64,000 nt of DNA from Streptomyces asiaticus (lineage in GTDB: Bacteria > Actinomycetota > Actinomycetes > Streptomycetales > Streptomycetaceae): NCBI RefSeq assembly GCF_018138715.1, contig NZ_JAGSHX010000006.1, positions 6,138,001 through 6,202,000 on the forward strand. The letters are read 5' to 3'. How positions within the stretch are numbered: the first letter of the stretch is position 1; every line of letters starts with the position of its first letter. Of the stretch, positions 20,450 through 28,513 are shown in pieces. Under the pieces are notes generated by a model. That model ran no database searches and was not told the DNA's origin. It saw nothing but the letters and a program-made list of their open reading frames with translations. A program made the position numbers and the translations under genes.

Positions 20450-21538
20450 TCAGTCGAGGGGCGTATCGGGTGACCGGAGCCAGAGTCGCTGTCCGCCGGG
20501 GGACACGGTCAACCCGAAGTCGCCGGGGCCCGGGCTGCCATCGTTCACGTACGCCTCGTGCACGGCGGTGGCCTCCTCCCACAACCGGCGTGGGCCGTAA
20601 CTCCACACCTCCTCCTGGGTGACGGTGGCCGCCGACCCGTTTCGATCGTGGAGCCACATCTGATAGTTGCCGTCGGGCGTTCCGTCGGCCATGACCACGC
20701 CCGGCAGTTTCGCGCCCGCGTAGAGGGCGAAACCGAGGCCCGCCATGGTCTCGGCGGGAAGCGCGCCGGTGCCGCCGCGCCGCCCCGTTCCGCTGTCCAC
20801 CGGGGCGTCCGGGCGAGGGCGTTCCGAGCGCATGGGCATGAACCGGGCTCCGCCGACGAACCGGCCGGAGGCCACCCCGTCGCCGCCCACGTCGAGCCGT
20901 ACCAGCGCCCCGGACCAGAAGTCTCCTGCCAGCGGGGCGAGGATGAGCCCGCCCGGCTTGGTCTGCCGCACCCATGCGTAGGGGATGCGGCGCACCGAAC
21001 AGGTCGCGATGATCCGGTCGTACGGCGCCCCGGACTCCCACCCCCGTGCGCCGTCGCCCCACACGACGTCGGGGCTGTATCCGGCGTCCTTGATGACCTT
21101 CGCGGCCTTCTCCGCCAGCACCGGATCGACCTCGACGGTGGTGACGTTCCGGCTCCCCAGGCGCGCGGCGAGCAGCGCGGCGTTCCAGCCGCTGCCGGTG
21201 CCGATCTCCAACACGCGCTGCCCGTCGGCGACCTCCAGCGCGGTGAGCATGCGCGCCACCATCGTGGGCATGGAGTTGGACGAGGTCGCGATGGCCGGGC
21301 CGTCGCTCTGCCCGTCGTCCACCTGCGTCACGATCGGCACATCCCGGTAGACGAGGTCCCACCAGGCCGCGTCCGTCGTCACGGGAACGCAGGTGGCCCG
21401 CTGCTCCCAGATGTCGGCGGGGATGAAGTGGTGGCGTGGGACAGCGGCGAAGGCCGGGCGCCATGCGTCCGGGAGTTCGCCGGACGCGGTGAGGGCTTCC
21501 ACCAGTGCTGCGTGGCGTGGTCGCCAGTCCTCGGTCAT
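20450..21538 (-). CDS. PIMT-like SAM-dependent methyltransferase
   Basis: A 362-residue protein related to protein-L-isoaspartate methyltransferases, with the SAM motif VLEIGTGSGWNAALLA at about residues 108-123, the NSMPTMVARML segment typical of the PIMT fold, and VTTVEVDP. The C-terminal 150 residues are an extra domain of unknown role, resembling the methyltransferases found in actinobacterial regulator/peptide clusters (FxLD-type or ATP-grasp RiPP systems). No dehydratase or ATP-grasp gene is present, so the substrate is unknown. It is the last gene of a 4-gene minus-strand unit and starts 6 bp after a 34-codon ORF. Confidence 0.82.
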   Translation of the reverse strand: MTEDWRPRHAALVEALTASGELPDAWRPAFAAVPRHHFIPADIWEQRATCVPVTTDAAWWDLVYRDVPIVTQVDDGQSDGPAIATSSNSMPTMVARMLTALEVADGQRVLEIGTGSGWNAALLAARLGSRNVTTVEVDPVLAEKAAKVIKDAGYSPDVVWGDGARGWESGAPYDRIIATCSVRRIPYAWVRQTKPGGLILAPLAGDFWSGALVRLDVGGDGVASGRFVGGARFMPMRSERPRPDAPVDSGTGRRGGTGALPAETMAGLGFALYAGAKLPGVVMADGTPDGNYQMWLHDRNGSAATVTQEEVWSYGPRRLWEEATAVHEAYVNDGSPGPGDFGLTVSPGGQRLWLRSPDTPLD

Positions 21539-21544
21539 GGGCCC

Positions 21545-21649
21545 TCACTTCTCCCTCGGGGCGGCGTGTCGTCCGGCGGGGGCGGCGGCGGGGGCCGTCC
21601 ACGGCTTGATCGGGGCGGGGTCGCCCTTGTGCTTGTTCTCGACGGTCAT
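21545..21649 (-). CDS. Small 34-residue peptide ORF before the methyltransferase
   Basis: ATG at 21649 with GAGGTAG four bases upstream, open for 34 codons and ending 6 bp before the methyltransferase ATG. The peptide starts MTVENKHKGDP, has an IKPWTAP centre, an Ala/Pro-rich stretch and a basic end (APREK). The ribosome site, tight spacing on both sides and position just ahead of a modifying enzyme support a real gene. It could be a methyltransferase substrate or a RiPP-like precursor, but it lacks Cys, Ser and the FxLD motif, so this is only a hypothesis. Confidence 0.5.
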   Translation of the reverse strand: MTVENKHKGDPAPIKPWTAPAAAPAGRHAAPREK

Positions 21650-21653
21650 GGTT

Positions 21654-21878
21654 CTACCTCCTGGGTGCAGGTGCTTGGGCGTCTGTGCTGAAGGCCCGTC
21701 CCGACCGGGCCCGCCGCGTGGCCTCCTCGTAGGCGCGCAGCAGCCCCTCCCCGGTCTCGCACTCGGCGCCGGGCGTCCGGCAGGACAGGCAGCCCGCGGC
21801 GTGCTCGATGGCCGTACGCCATGCCTCGTCGGCGAACGGGTCCTTGGTCTCTTCGGTGGTGTGCTCGGGGGCCGTCAC
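21654..21878 (-). CDS. Small cysteine-containing hypothetical protein
   Basis: A 74-residue soluble protein with three cysteines in the pattern [12 protein letters not shown], then a helical charged segment ([13 protein letters not shown]). The CxxC-x6-C arrangement could bind a metal, but there is no fourth obvious ligand. GTG at 21878 overlaps the upstream stop by 4 bp (GTGA), and the next gene starts 4 bp after its stop, so it is part of a tightly coupled set. No recognised family. Confidence 0.65.
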   Translation of the reverse strand: MTAPEHTTEETKDPFADEAWRTAIEHAAGCLSCRTPGAECETGEGLLRAYEEATRRARSGRAFSTDAQAPAPRR

Positions 21879-22291
21879 CGGCCGTCCCTCCGGCCGTCAC
21901 CGGCGGCGGACAGCAGCGCGCGGATCAGTGCCTTGTACAACAGCCGCGGGTCGGTCAGGTACCCGTCGCGGGTGAACGGGACCCGCCAGTGCGAGCCGGG
22001 CGGGGTGAGCCGGTCCACGGGAGGAACGCCGAGGTAGGTGGCGACGCCTTCGACCGCACCGAGGACGTGGACGCGGTAGAGGTTCCAGGTCGCGGCGGAG
22101 CCGGGGGCGATGAGCCAGTAGAGGGTGTTGCAGCGGTCCTTGATGACGGCACCGGACCGGGCGCCGAGGACGCCGAGGGCGTGCTCGCCGATGTTCTCGG
22201 GCACGCGGACCGCGTCCCACCATGTGCCCGTTGGTAAGGCCGCGGCCTGTGATCCGGTGGGTGGTGTCCACTGCTCGGTGTTGGTCGTCAT
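21875..22291 (-). CDS. Hypothetical protein of the regulator/methyltransferase cassette
   Basis: A 138-residue soluble protein. It has a conserved-looking core, [13 protein letters not shown], then [18 protein letters not shown] and [21 protein letters not shown]. This resembles small proteins often found beside XRE regulators in Streptomyces, sometimes annotated as degenerate primase/polymerase N-terminal domains; that resemblance is weak and from memory. ATG at 22291 has GGAG upstream. It is the first gene after the 18-bp inverted repeat, so that element lies in its promoter or leader. Confidence 0.7.
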   Translation of the reverse strand: MTTNTEQWTPPTGSQAAALPTGTWWDAVRVPENIGEHALGVLGARSGAVIKDRCNTLYWLIAPGSAATWNLYRVHVLGAVEGVATYLGVPPVDRLTPPGSHWRVPFTRDGYLTDPRLLYKALIRALLSAAGDGRRDGR

Positions 22292-22342
22292 GGGCGGCTC
22301 CGTGCACGGTCTGTGTTCTGACCGTCACATAGTGGCTACCCG

Positions 22343-22385
22343 CAAGCACCTGTGCGTTGCTCAACTGGCAACGCACAGGTGCTTG
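22343..22385. promoter_or_regulatory. Perfect 18-bp inverted repeat between XRE gene and cassette operon
   Basis: Arms 22343-22360 and 22368-22385 are perfect complements (CAAGCACCTGTGCGTTGC and its reverse) with a 7-nt loop TCAACTG. It lies between the XRE stop (22405) and the next start (22291), both on the minus strand. It can be a terminator for the regulator gene, an operator for the regulator's protein, or both. Confidence 0.75.
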
Positions 22386-22404
22386 ACTGACTACAGAGCG
22401 TGCG

Positions 22405-23607
22405 CTAGACGCCGCACCACGCTGCGAACTCCCTCAGGCGCTCGTCCGCACGCTGTCGCGCCCGCAACAGCGTCGCCACCGTCTCGTGCGTCGAATGGTG
22501 ATAGCGCGTCAACTGCGACGACGCCTCACGCGCCGCGCGCAACGAATCCAGCGCATCGTCGTGCTGTGCTGTCCACGCTTCGGCGCGGGCTCGGTCGATC
22601 CAGTAATGTGCCGCCCGCGTCGGCGGATAGTCCTCCGGCAGGCTCACCTGAACGGCGTGGTCGAGCGCCTCCGCGTGCTCGTCCCGATCACCAGCCGCTG
22701 CGATCTGGTGCAGCCGAACGTTCAGCGGACCGAAGGCCAGGGCGTAGTCGCGTGTTTCGCCTGTCTCGCCGGCCAGTTCGGCGGCCTCCCCGAGCCAATC
22801 GCCGGCGGCGGCCTCGTCGCCATAGCGTGCCGACAGTACAGCGGCTCGGAGCTGAAGCGTGCCCCGCACGGCTCGGGTGGCACGATCGCCGTCGTCGTCC
22901 AGGTCTCGCAACGCGTGCCGCATCAGCGAGATGCCCCGGTCCAGACGGGAGTTGTCCGCCGCCATCTGCGCCCGCTCGTATCGCTCGATCGCGACCTGCC
23001 GCGGGTCACCGGACCGTGGCGCGGCGACCGCCATCCGGGACAGCGCGAGGCGAGCCAGATCCATGTAGCCGAGGCGATAGGCGACGATCGCCGCGGTGCG
23101 TGAGATTTCCGCCTGTAGATCATGGGCCCGCTCCCGGCGATGACCCGCCGGTGCCTGCGTCTGGGTGGCGATCGCGGCCTCGCTGATCAGGCCCGGCAAG
23201 CGTCCGGCGATCTGGAGGAATTCGGCCTTCACCCGAAGCTGTACGAGCCGCGCGGTCTCGGCCTCCAACGTCTCGAGCGGGCGGGGCGGCGGGCCGTCGT
23301 CCGGCGGGATGTCCCAGTCATCGAACGAGGTGCTGATGGGAGTGAGCAGGGCGTCTAGCTGATCTTTCTGGAGGGCCTGGACGTAGGGCTGGCCTCGCAG
23401 GACGGAGACGCTCACGCCGAGCGCACGGGCGACGGACGCGATGATGGGTTCGCTGGGGTAGCGCTCGCCGTTCTCGATTCGGGAGAGTTGGCTGGTGGAG
23501 ACGTGGGCGCGTCGCCCGAGTTCAGAGAGGGAGTAGTCACGGATGAGGCGGAACTCGCGGATGCGCGCGCCGATGCTCTCTGTAGACGTGTCGGTGCTGC
23601 CGGGCAT
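22405..23607 (-). CDS. XRE-family transcriptional regulator with helical (TPR-like) C-terminus
   Basis: About 400 residues. The N-terminal HTH (residues about 12-70) reads IGARIREFRLIRDYSLSELGRRAHVSTSQLSRIENGERYPS. The rest is all helical with repeat-like segments rich in Ala/Arg (AHYWIDRARAEAWTAQHDDAL), as in peptide- or small-molecule-sensing Streptomyces XRE proteins. ATG at 23607 follows GGGAG by 6 bases; the longer frame to 23682 has no ribosome site. It heads the minus-strand cassette and probably controls the three small genes and the methyltransferase. Confidence 0.88.
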   Translation of the reverse strand: MPGSTDTSTESIGARIREFRLIRDYSLSELGRRAHVSTSQLSRIENGERYPSEPIIASVARALGVSVSVLRGQPYVQALQKDQLDALLTPISTSFDDWDIPPDDGPPPRPLETLEAETARLVQLRVKAEFLQIAGRLPGLISEAAIATQTQAPAGHRRERAHDLQAEISRTAAIVAYRLGYMDLARLALSRMAVAAPRSGDPRQVAIERYERAQMAADNSRLDRGISLMRHALRDLDDDGDRATRAVRGTLQLRAAVLSARYGDEAAAGDWLGEAAELAGETGETRDYALAFGPLNVRLHQIAAAGDRDEHAEALDHAVQVSLPEDYPPTRAAHYWIDRARAEAWTAQHDDALDSLRAAREASSQLTRYHHSTHETVATLLRARQRADERLREFAAWCGV

Positions 23608-23729
23608 GATGACTCCCGTTCTGTGCTGACACTCAGAACGGTACCCGCGCCCGACGCCACGCGTGCGGCTGATCGGCCCCATTCCGGTGGCGGCCGTCGC
23701 GCCTCCTTGACGCGCCCGTCGTGGGCATC

Positions 23730-23776
23730 CCGGATCTCAAAGGGGGCGGCACCTTGTGCGGAGGTGCCGCCCCCTC
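23730..23776. repeat. 47-bp direct repeat, right copy
   Basis: Identical to 20394-20440 including the terminator stem-loop. The copies are 3336 bp apart. This copy has no gene reading into it from the left on the plus strand, so its presence as a terminator here is unexpected. It most likely arose when the cassette was inserted at the ppdK terminator. Confidence 0.9.
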
Positions 23777-24090
23777 TCACTCCCCCCACGGGAGCTGTTG
23801 CCGCGCGCATCGGCTACGTGCGGCAACACAAGTGCCCAGTCGCCGTAACGTACTCGTCACCCCCCACGGGAACGAGCAAACTGGCTCTGAGCACCGCCTG
23901 TTGAATTCCGGACGGCCGTCGGAAGTTTTTCCCGGTGGCCCCCGGTTTTCCTGGGGAACAGCTTTCCCCTTCCGGGCTCCGCGCCGCTCCCCGTTTCACA
24001 TCTGGCTAAAAGGGCGTGGTGACTGACCGTGCCAGCGTGCATACTCAACGGTGATCGGGGGGCGGTCGCAATGGCACGTGTGGGGGTCTT
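23777..24090. other. Intergenic region, no gene seen
   Basis: About 310 bp between the right 47-bp repeat and the ArsR-like gene. It is less GC-rich than its surroundings, which suits a promoter region, but no clear -10/-35 pair or palindrome stands out. Short ORFs here are not supported by codon pattern. Confidence 0.5.
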
Positions 24091-25188
24091 GTGCTCCGTG
24101 TTCATTTCAGTGAACTCGATCTGGCCCGGCTGCGGATGGCGGTCCGCCCGGACGCACTCTGGGAAACCGTTTTAAGTTTCCATAGGTTGCGGGAGAACCG
24201 GGCCGAGTCCGTATACGGGAAATGGCGTTCGGAGGCGCGAAACCGACTCAACGGCGAAGCGCGGCTGCTTGCGCCGCTCATTCCGTCGCGCGGGTATTTC
24301 CCGGACTTCCTGACACCCGCCGAGGGGGTAATCGGTTGCGATGCCGCGATGTCCGCGCTGCGCGCCATCTCGGGTGAGCGCTTGCACTCGGAGCTGGCCG
24401 GGCTTCCGGCGGCCCGGGCGCTTCCGGGGTGGATACGGGATCTGGCGCAGGGCGAGCGAAGATCGCTGGAGCGGCTGATCAGCACGCTGCGCGCCTACCA
24501 CAAGGCCGCCGTCGCCCCGTACTGGCCGCATATCCAGGCCCGGATCGAGGCCGACCGGGTGGCCCGGGGCCGCGCCCTGCTGGACGGGGGCGCCGACGGG
24601 CTGCTGGCCTCGCTGCCGCCGACGATGCGGTGGCGGGCGCCGGTGCTGGAGGTGGACTATCCGGTGGACCGCGATCTGTGGCTGCGGGGGCGGGGGTTGC
24701 TGCTGCTGCCGTCGTTCTTCTGCCGGGGTACGCCGGTGACCTTCCGGAACCCGGATCTGACGCCCATTCTGGTCTACCCCGTCGAACACGCCCGGTGCGG
24801 TCTGATTCCCCGCCCCGAGCAGCGGTCCGCCGTGACGTCCGGGCCCGGGGCCCGGTCCGGAACCGGGTCCGGGTCCGCCCAGACGCTCGGCAAGCTGGTC
24901 GGGCAGACCCGTTCGGCGGTGCTGCTGGAGGTCGGCGGCGGCTGTACGACCAGTGAACTCGCCCGCAGGGTGGGCGTATCGCTGGCCTCGGCCAGTCAGC
25001 ACGCCAGTGTGCTGCGCGAGGCGGGCCTGGTGCACACCCTGCGCCAGGGCAGTGCCGTCCTGCACACGCTGACCCCACTGGGGGCGGCGCTGCTGCGGGG
25101 CGGGGCGCCGGGGGAGCGCGTCTTCGGGGTACCGGCGGCGCTGCCGCCGGTCGCCACGAGCGGACGGGGGCCGTCAGGGCGCGGATGA
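24091..25188 (+). CDS. ArsR-like winged-helix regulator
   Basis: A 365-residue protein. The first 240 residues are a Streptomyces-typical N-terminal domain (VHFSELDLARLRMAVRPDALWETVLSF) of unknown ligand. The C-terminal part (about residues 268-340) is an ArsR-type winged helix: QTRSAVLLEVGGGCTTSELARRVGVSLASASQHASVLREAGLV. GTG at 24091 follows a GGGGG run. It is a single gene between repeats. Its target may be itself or a gene outside the window; no metal-binding cysteine motif is seen. Confidence 0.85.
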   Translation: MLRVHFSELDLARLRMAVRPDALWETVLSFHRLRENRAESVYGKWRSEARNRLNGEARLLAPLIPSRGYFPDFLTPAEGVIGCDAAMSALRAISGERLHSELAGLPAARALPGWIRDLAQGERRSLERLISTLRAYHKAAVAPYWPHIQARIEADRVARGRALLDGGADGLLASLPPTMRWRAPVLEVDYPVDRDLWLRGRGLLLLPSFFCRGTPVTFRNPDLTPILVYPVEHARCGLIPRPEQRSAVTSGPGARSGTGSGSAQTLGKLVGQTRSAVLLEVGGGCTTSELARRVGVSLASASQHASVLREAGLVHTLRQGSAVLHTLTPLGAALLRGGAPGERVFGVPAALPPVATSGRGPSGRG

Positions 25189-25317
25189 GGCTTGCTGGTC
25201 CTCCGCGTCACGAGTCTGCGTCCCCGGCGTGGCCCCGGTGGCGAGTTCGCCAGTGGCCACCTTGCTGTGCCGGTGGCCCCGGCAGAGGTAGATCAGCAGT
25301 CCGCCGGCCATCCAGCC
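25174..25317 (-). pseudogene. Possible C-terminal remnant of an amino acid permease
   Basis: The minus strand encodes GWMAGGLLIYLCRGHRHSKVA followed by a short polar tail and a stop at 25174-25176. This pattern (one hydrophobic helix, then a basic RHS motif and polar tail) closely resembles the last helix and tail of APC-type amino acid permeases. Nothing permease-like lies upstream; instead the dispersed repeat begins at about 25320. It looks like a gene tail left after deletion. Identification is by eye only. Confidence 0.35.
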
Positions 25318-25451
25318 TCTCCGGGGGACACCTCCCAGCGGTAGCTGGGGGAGATTGAGGAGCGGGGTCTGGGGCGGAGCCCCAGTTGTGGGAAGGGGCG
25401 GGGAGGGGGAAGTCTCGATATGCGGCTCCGCCGCGTGGCCCGCCGCAGGCG
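25318..25451. repeat. Composite dispersed repeat
   Basis: Two repeat types are joined: the CCTCCCAGCGGTAGCTGGGG type at 25330-25352 and the hairpin GGGGCGGAGCCCC plus GGGAAGGGGCGGGG type at 25371-25408. Bases 25375-25408 match the window start (1-34). A GCCCGCCGCAGGC tail follows. Confidence 0.8.
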
Positions 25452-26621
25452 TCACGATCCGTCGGACGCCTCCTGGGCCCTGAGCACCCCGGGAAGGTGC
25501 TCGGCCAGTCGTTCGTAGTCGGAGACGGTGTTGTAGACGTGGGCCGAGAGCCGCAGGAAGCCCCGGCCGTCCCAGGTGGTGATCGCGGTCTCGATGCCGG
25601 TGTCGGCCGCGATCCGGCGTTGCAGTACGTGCGAGGACTCGTGGTCGGTGGCGAGTCCGGCGGGCAGTGGGATCAGCCGCATCGCCGGGGCCTCGCTGCC
25701 GCCGACGCCGGTCAGGTCCGCGCCCAGGGCGTCGGCCAGCAGCCCCTGGGCCCCCTCGGCCAGCTTGGTCATCCGGGCGCGGGCGGCGTCCCAGCCGTAC
25801 GTCTCCTCGATGAACTCCAGCGAGCGCGGCGCCGCGAGACAGGCGGTGAGGTCCAACGTGCCCTGGACGTCGAAGCGTTGCGGGAAGGGGCCCGGGGCGC
25901 CCCAGGAGTCGGTGAGCGGCCACAGGTCCTGGGCGTCGGGCCCGCGCGCGATCAGCGCCGCCGTACCGCGCGGCGCACAGCACCACTTGTGCAGATTGCC
26001 CACCCAGAAGTCGGCCGCCCCGGCCAGCCCGACCGGATCGGCCAGCATGCCGGGTGCGTGGGCGCCGTCGACCAGGAGCTTCGCCCCGGCGGCGTGGGTG
26101 AGCCGGGCGATCTCCGCCACCGGGAAGAGCCGGGCGGTGGCCGAGGTGGTCTGGTCCACGACCACCAGCGCGGTGGCCTCGCTCAGCGCCCCCGCGAAGA
26201 CGGCCGCGATCTCCTCGGCGGTCGCCTCCAGCGGGATGTGCAGCGTCCGCATCCGGGCGCCGGCCCGCTCGGCGGCCCGCGCCGTGCCCATCGCCACCGC
26301 GCCGTAGGTGTGGTCGGTCAGCAGCACCTCGCCGCCGGGCGGCAGCGGCAGACAGCCCAGGACGGTGCTCACCCCGGCGCTGGCGTTGGGCACCAGGGCG
26401 GTGTGCTCCGCCGGGACCCGCAGGAACCGCGCCACGGCGGCGCGCGCCTGCCCGACCCGCTCGGGCAGCTCCCGGAACCACGCGTCCGGGTTGGTCTCCA
26501 TCTCCTCGCGCAGCGCCCGCTGGACCTCCTGGACGGTGCGCGGCACGGCGCCGAACGAGCCGTGGTTGAGATGGACGACCGAGGGATCGAGCGTCCAGTG
26601 CGACGACGACGGGGTGGTCAT
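25452..26621 (-). CDS. Class V aminotransferase-fold PLP enzyme (isopenicillin N epimerase-like)
   Basis: A 389-residue fold-type I PLP protein. It opens with VVHLNHGSFGAVPRTVQEVQ, typical of isopenicillin N epimerase-like and cysteine desulfurase-like proteins. The Schiff-base lysine is in GNLHKWCCAPRG (K212). The substrate is not predictable: epimerase, lyase and desulfurase activities all occur in this group. ATG at 26621 opens the coding region. A half-site of the FadR-type operator (ATGACTT) lies 42 bp upstream, so the divergent regulator at 26807 may control it. Confidence 0.88.
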   Translation of the reverse strand: MTTPSSSHWTLDPSVVHLNHGSFGAVPRTVQEVQRALREEMETNPDAWFRELPERVGQARAAVARFLRVPAEHTALVPNASAGVSTVLGCLPLPPGGEVLLTDHTYGAVAMGTARAAERAGARMRTLHIPLEATAEEIAAVFAGALSEATALVVVDQTTSATARLFPVAEIARLTHAAGAKLLVDGAHAPGMLADPVGLAGAADFWVGNLHKWCCAPRGTAALIARGPDAQDLWPLTDSWGAPGPFPQRFDVQGTLDLTACLAAPRSLEFIEETYGWDAARARMTKLAEGAQGLLADALGADLTGVGGSEAPAMRLIPLPAGLATDHESSHVLQRRIAADTGIETAITTWDGRGFLRLSAHVYNTVSDYERLAEHLPGVLRAQEASDGS

Positions 26622-26759
26622 GGGCCCCTTCCCTTGACTGACGGAGTTGGCATAGTTATCCGATGACTTCTCCGAGCTTCCGGGAACGGTAGAGGGGTGA
26701 GGCCGTTTTGAACAGGGTCTCGACGGAAATTGGGGGCAACGAAGCCGACCGGTAGCATG

Positions 26760-26776
26760 AAGTCATCTAATGACTT
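26760..26776. promoter_or_regulatory. Palindrome, probable FadR-type operator
   Basis: AAGTCATCTAATGACTT is a perfect 7+3+7 inverted repeat 31 bp before the GntR/FadR start. Its GT...AC layout fits FadR-family sites. A further ATGACTT half-site is at 26663-26669 by the divergent PLP enzyme. Confidence 0.65.
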
Positions 26777-26806
26777 GGTCGGAGCCGGGCAGGAAGGGGT
26801 GGCGGG

Positions 26807-27678
26807 ATGACCGCGACCGACGAGGCGGCGGACGGCCTCCGCGCCATGATCGCCAAGGGTGAGCTGGCCCCCGGGCAGCAGCTCCCCGCCGAGCCCGAGC
26901 TCTGTGCGCGGCTCGGCGTCTCGCGCGGATCGCTGCGCGAGGCGGTGCGCTCCCTCGCCGCCCTCGGGCTGCTGGAGTCCCGCCACGGCTCCGGCACCTT
27001 CGTATCGGCGCTGCGCCCCGGGCAGATGCTGGCCGGGTTCGCCGCCACCGTGGACGTCCTGCCGCTCGACGGGCTGCTGGAACTGTTCGACGTCCGCCGG
27101 CCCCTGGAGCCCAGGCCGCCGCGCTGGCCGCCGCCCGCGCCGACGAGCGGGTCGTCGCCCGGCTGCGCGAGGTGCAGAAGCGGCTGGCCGTCGCCGAGGA
27201 CGAGGCGGAACGGCACGCGCTGGACCGGGAGTTCCACTCCACCCTCTGCGAGGCGAGCGGCAACGAGGCACTGGCCGCCCTCGCCGATGTGCTGCGCGCC
27301 CGGGGCAGCCACTACAGCATCTACGGCGCCGCCGAGGCCGACATCATCCGGCTGGCCAGCGACCTCGGCCACGAGGAGCTGATCAACGCCATGGCCGCCC
27401 GCGATCCGGCGGCCGCCGCGGCGGCCGCCACCGCGCATCTGTCCCAGACCGAGGTCTGGCTGCGGCGGTACGCCCCGCTGCCGGACGACGGCCCGGCCGC
27501 CGGATGGGCAGCCCGGATGCCGGATGAGCCGCTCGGCCGCCGGATGAGCCGCACCGGCCTCAGTCGTCGATGCCCGTGCGCTCGACGCCCGCGACGATAT
27601 GGCGCTGGAGCACCAGGAAGACCACCAGCAGCGGCACGATCGACACCGCCGCCGCCACGAACAGCTCATGGAGGTTGA
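26807..27678 (+). pseudogene. GntR/FadR-family regulator, frameshifted
   Basis: Residues 1-70 from ATG 26807 are a full GntR winged helix (LPAEPELCARLGVSRGSLREAVRSLAALGLLESRHGSGTFV), and the FCD domain begins LDGLLELFDVRRPLE. At about 27109 the frame shifts by -1: the FCD domain continues only in the other frame as AQAAALAAARADERVVARL through HALDREFHSTLCEASGNEAL. The expected CTGGAGGCCCAG reads CTGGAGCCCAG, one G short. Either a true inactivating mutation or a sequencing error. The tail after WLRRYAPLPDDG runs on and overlaps the convergent permease gene. A shortened protein would keep only DNA binding. Confidence 0.8.
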
Positions 27679-28513
27679 CGGTCTGGGCGGTGGTGAACGT
27701 CGACAGCGCCACCTGCACCGTCCACGTGTCCCGGTCCTGCCCGATGACCAGCGGCCACAGGAAGGAGTTCCAGGCGCCGATGAAGACGATCGTGCCGACC
27801 GCCGCGAACACCGGCCGGGAGTTCGGCACCACGACGCGCCAGTACGTACGCCAGTAGCCAAGCCCGTCCACCCGCGCCGCGTCCTCCAGCTCCCGGGGGA
27901 AGCCCAGGAAGTACTGGCGGAAGATGAACGCCGCGACCGCGCTGAACAGCGTGGGCACCACCAGACCGCGCAGCGTGGACACCCAGCCGAGCGAGCTGAC
28001 CAGCACGAAGCTGGGCACGAAGGTGACCGCCGCCGGGACCATCAACGTGCCCAGGATCCAGTAGAAGACCACATTGGCGTAGGCGTACGGGATGCGCGCC
28101 AGACCGTACCCGGCGAGCGAGGCCAGCAGCAGGGTGCCCACGGTGGTGAGGACCGCGATCAGCGAGGAGTTGAGCAGCGCGTGCGCCATCGGCACATTGG
28201 GGTCGTCGAACAACTCGCTGACGTTGGACCAGTGCAGCTCGCGCGGGAAGAACGTCCACTCCGGCGAGGTGATGTCCGCCTCGCTCGACAGACCGTTGCG
28301 CACCAGCAGATAGAACGGGATCAGGAAGACCAGCGCGAGCGCGAGCAGCAGCACCAGCCGCACGGCGCGCCCCACGCCGACGAGGGCGTCCCGGACGTCG
28401 CGTGCGTTCCGGACGTCGCGCGCGTTCCCGCGCCGGACCTCGCGCGCGTTCCCGCGCCGGACCTCGCGCGCGTTCCGGCGCCGGGCGTCGCGCGGCTTCG
28501 GGGGAGTGGGCAT
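27560..28513 (-). CDS. Sugar ABC transporter permease (MalG-like)
   Basis: A 317-residue inner membrane subunit of a carbohydrate importer. About six membrane helices start at residue 52, and the EAA loop is ELEDAARVDGLGYWRTYWRVVVP, which contacts the ATPase. The first 45 residues are an odd basic tandem repeat (NAREVRRG/NARDVRN), encoded by a repetitive tract at 28387-28490; a shorter start is possible. The ATG overlaps the MalF stop by one base (TGATG). No ATPase gene is nearby, so a shared ATPase of MsiK type is presumed. Confidence 0.9.
   Translation of the reverse strand: MPTPPKPRDARRRNAREVRRGNAREVRRGNARDVRNARDVRDALVGVGRAVRLVLLLALALVFLIPFYLLVRNGLSSEADITSPEWTFFPRELHWSNVSELFDDPNVPMAHALLNSSLIAVLTTVGTLLLASLAGYGLARIPYAYANVVFYWILGTLMVPAAVTFVPSFVLVSSLGWVSTLRGLVVPTLFSAVAAFIFRQYFLGFPRELEDAARVDGLGYWRTYWRVVVPNSRPVFAAVGTIVFIGAWNSFLWPLVIGQDRDTWTVQVALSTFTTAQTVNLHELFVAAAVSIVPLLVVFLVLQRHIVAGVERTGIDD

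Noticed and set aside
20394..23776. Cassette considered as an integrative element with its own integrase
   Set aside because: No integrase, relaxase or transposase frame is present between the direct repeats; only the cassette interpretation is kept.
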